From NCBI GenBank assembly GCA_035487295.1, contig DATHMH010000010.1:185519-249518 (forward strand): a stretch of DNA of 64,000 nucleotides, given 5' to 3'. Origin of the DNA: QIAW01 sp035487295 (GTDB lineage: Bacteria > Acidobacteriota > Terriglobia > Terriglobales > Acidobacteriaceae). Positions 62,419 through 64,000 of the stretch are shown in pieces; the first letter of the stretch is position 1, and every line of letters starts with the position of its first letter. The position numbers and the translations under genes were made by a program. Under the pieces are notes generated by a model. That model saw only the letters and a list, made by a program, of their open reading frames with translations. It had not been told where the DNA came from and ran no database searches.

Positions 62419-64000
62419 CTAAGGCGTAGGTCTGTTCGGGTCAGGAGGGTCCGGGTTCTGGCTGGGCGTATCCAGACGCTTCAGAAAACCCTTGAACGCC
62501 GGCCAGACCTGCCAATAAGGCTTGCCGGTCATGAAGGTGTGGGAATCAACGTTAGCCGAGGTTGCGTTATAGATGGAATTAAATTCCTGCCCCGGTACGG
62601 CAAGTATCGCCGCCGCCCGGTCTTCGGGGGAGAGATCCGGTCCGGGCACCTGGAAATAAACCTGATCATTAGAGCAGGGCGTGCCACTCACACCCTGCTT
62701 CGTCAAATCAATCCAGAAGGTATTATTGTTCTCATCGAGCCCACTTCCGCTTTTGCCGGTAAAGATCGTCTTATAGGGAAAGTTACCGGTAGCCAGAGAC
62801 CGAGCGGGATACCAATAAGCCAGCCGGGCCCACTGTATGTGAATACCCATGTGGCTGGAATCAGACGGATTCCAGATTCCGTTGGCGGGGTAATCGGGTA
62901 CGTTGGTCAACCATAATTGGTTGTCATCGTTATCAGGATTATCCTGCGCGGCGAATAAAGGACGAGGAATTACCCCATAGGCGGACTCGAAGGCCAGATC
63001 TAATGCAGAGAACGAATCCAAGAACGAGCGGTCTGGCGCCTGTACCAAGGAATTAATAGTAAAGGCATGATCGAGCGGGCAGTCACCGTTGTCAAAGCTG
63101 TTGTAAATATCTGCCTTCTGCAGGTTGCCCGAAAAGAAGCCCTGCCAAGGCCCGAAATCAAGAGTGTCATCGCTTGTGGGCGCCTGGAACCCTGCACGCC
63201 GGTTCTGCCAGCGAACTGTGTAGTCTTTCACGGCAAGCGGGTCAAACGGACCCTGCGGAAAGAGATGGGGATACTTGAAATAAAATGCGTCATAGGTAGA
63301 GTGTGAAAGACAAGGCTGTTGCGGACACTGGGAAATGCGAGCCCATTGATCCAGCCAAATCTTATCCTGAATCGCACTATTCGTGGAGAACCCCATCTGC
63401 GCCAAATGAGCCGTCAAGAACGGCAGACGGTAGGGCTCGAGGAAGGGTGCGACATAGGGTTTGGTTGCAGCCAACGAGTCAAGATATTCCGAACGCTGGT
63501 CGAAGTCCGCAGCAAAGGTCTCAGCGGCCACCGCAGCCTCGTTCATGATGTACTTGGAAACCATCCCAGGCTGTACATTGGGCCGAGACAAAGCACTGTT
63601 GACCACCATGTTCCCCAGGCTATGGGCGATCACCGAGATCTGGTTGCTATTTGCGCTAAGCCTCACAAAAAGGTCTGCCAGGGGCACCCCCGACTGCAAC
63701 GCCTTGAATTCATCATCGGGGAAATAGAGTCCATCCATGATCTTCCCCGCAAATACAAGGGAAAAGTTATTTCGGAAAAACGGATCGTTCAGAAAGCTCC
63801 TATGGTCGCCCTTCCAAGAGATACCAATTGTGTATGCAGGCTTGTTATTGCCCTGGGCAATTTGCGCGGGTAGAACCGGATGCCCAACCCAGTAAAGACG
63901 TTTGGTATAGGTGGGAAGAAAGTCGTTCAACAGGTTCGTACGGCTTACAGCGAATCCGTGGACGAGGATGGTAACATTCTTGCCTGAAATATTATCCGGA
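62419..64000 (-). CDS. Alpha/beta hydrolase (lipase-like), 5' end outside the window
   Basis: The minus-strand frame is open to the right edge, so the N-terminus is missing; at least 527 residues are present. VTILVHGFAVSRTNLLNDFL supplies the strand and HGF oxyanion region, and ISVIAHSLGNMVVNSALSRP carries the nucleophile in A-H-S-L-G (GxSxG-like). These are typical of lipase/PGAP1-like hydrolases. The C-terminal half (DYPANGIWNPSDSSHMGIHI; SHTFMTGKPYWQVWPAFKGF) is unusual but contains candidate catalytic His residues. A gene start seen by eye at TTG 63930 would be false because homology extends upstream of it. Confidence 0.78.
   Translation of the reverse strand, partial: PDNISGKNVTILVHGFAVSRTNLLNDFLPTYTKRLYWVGHPVLPAQIAQGNNKPAYTIGISWKGDHRSFLNDPFFRNNFSLVFAGKIMDGLYFPDDEFKALQSGVPLADLFVRLSANSNQISVIAHSLGNMVVNSALSRPNVQPGMVSKYIMNEAAVAAETFAADFDQRSEYLDSLAATKPYVAPFLEPYRLPFLTAHLAQMGFSTNSAIQDKIWLDQWARISQCPQQPCLSHSTYDAFYFKYPHLFPQGPFDPLAVKDYTVRWQNRRAGFQAPTSDDTLDFGPWQGFFSGNLQKADIYNSFDNGDCPLDHAFTINSLVQAPDRSFLDSFSALDLAFESAYGVIPRPLFAAQDNPDNDDNQLWLTNVPDYPANGIWNPSDSSHMGIHIQWARLAYWYPARSLATGNFPYKTIFTGKSGSGLDENNNTFWIDLTKQGVSGTPCSNDQVYFQVPGPDLSPEDRAAAILAVPGQEFNSIYNATSANVDSHTFMTGKPYWQVWPAFKGFLKRLDTPSQNPDPPDPNRPTP

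Noticed and set aside
1..64000. CRISPR arrays, rRNA genes, toxin-antitoxin pairs, intact insertion sequences and phage genes
   Set aside because: None were seen. The only direct repeats are short intergenic ones, and the only recombinase is a broken fragment.

Overview
The window looks like a chromosomal segment of a Gram-negative soil bacterium, most likely an Acidobacteriota (Terriglobia-type). The reasons are very large secreted Ig/BACON/NHL/beta-helix proteins, a PQQ operon, dispersed GGCACGG...CCGTGCC hairpins between genes, Wza/Wzc-type outer-membrane export and moderately high GC. The taxonomic call is inference from gene style; no rRNA is present.

Layout: (1) 1-6.2 kb: the 3' end of a GH2 glycosidase, then a PQQ cofactor cluster pqqA-C-D-E, an aldo/keto reductase, and pqqB. 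The pqqA precursor is only 25 codons. (2) 6.2-7.25 kb: no recognisable gene. (3) 7.25-16.2 kb: secreted proteins: four tandem paralogues with a PPC-like domain, a helical secreted protein overlapping a 1150-residue Ig-like protein, and an NHL-repeat protein. (4) A SpoIIE-type phosphatase, then two divergently placed beta-helix paralogues (17.5-22.1 kb). (5) 22.6-38.9 kb, plus strand: a receiver-less sigma-54 activator followed by exopolysaccharide genes (glycosyltransferases, UDP-sugar enzymes, SMR-like pair, FAD oxidoreductase, two polysaccharide deacetylases, asparagine-synthase-like amidotransferase, O-antigen-ligase-type polymerase). (6) 39.0-58.7 kb, minus strand, converging on a shared hairpin: aminotransferase, initiating sugar transferase, Wza, outer-membrane barrel, Wzc-type chain-length protein, BY-kinase, a 1441-residue secreted protein, DUF2079 protein, Wzx flippase, three glycosyltransferases and a formyltransferase. 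(7) 59-59.6 kb: a decayed tyrosine integrase next to the 3' half of a tRNA-Lys, a remnant attachment site. (8) 59.9-64 kb: beta-propeller lipoprotein, a membrane protein with a duplicated periplasmic domain, and an alpha/beta hydrolase cut by the window edge.

The exopolysaccharide genes act together. An oxidoreductase, acyltransferase, aminotransferase and 2-epimerase match four of the five steps to UDP-2,3-diacetamido-mannuronic acid. A polyprenyl-phosphate sugar transferase starts the repeat unit, glycosyltransferases extend it, Wzx flips it, an O-antigen-ligase-like protein polymerises or attaches it, and Wzc/kinase/Wza/barrel control length and export. Several components resemble exosortase-A (XrtA/PEP-CTERM)-associated families, but no exosortase and no PEP-CTERM protein is present.

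The main regulatory observation is a recurring 16-bp palindrome, GTG(A/C)AA-N4-TT(T/G)CAC, near -24/-12 (sigma-54) promoter matches at the activator gene, wza, the aminotransferase, the operon at 30.9 kb, the glycosyltransferase operon at 42.2 kb and a beta-helix gene, plus one copy before the tandem secreted genes. I propose it as the binding site of the activator encoded at 22.7 kb, defining a regulon of capsule and secreted surface proteins. This was found by eye and needs a statistical search.
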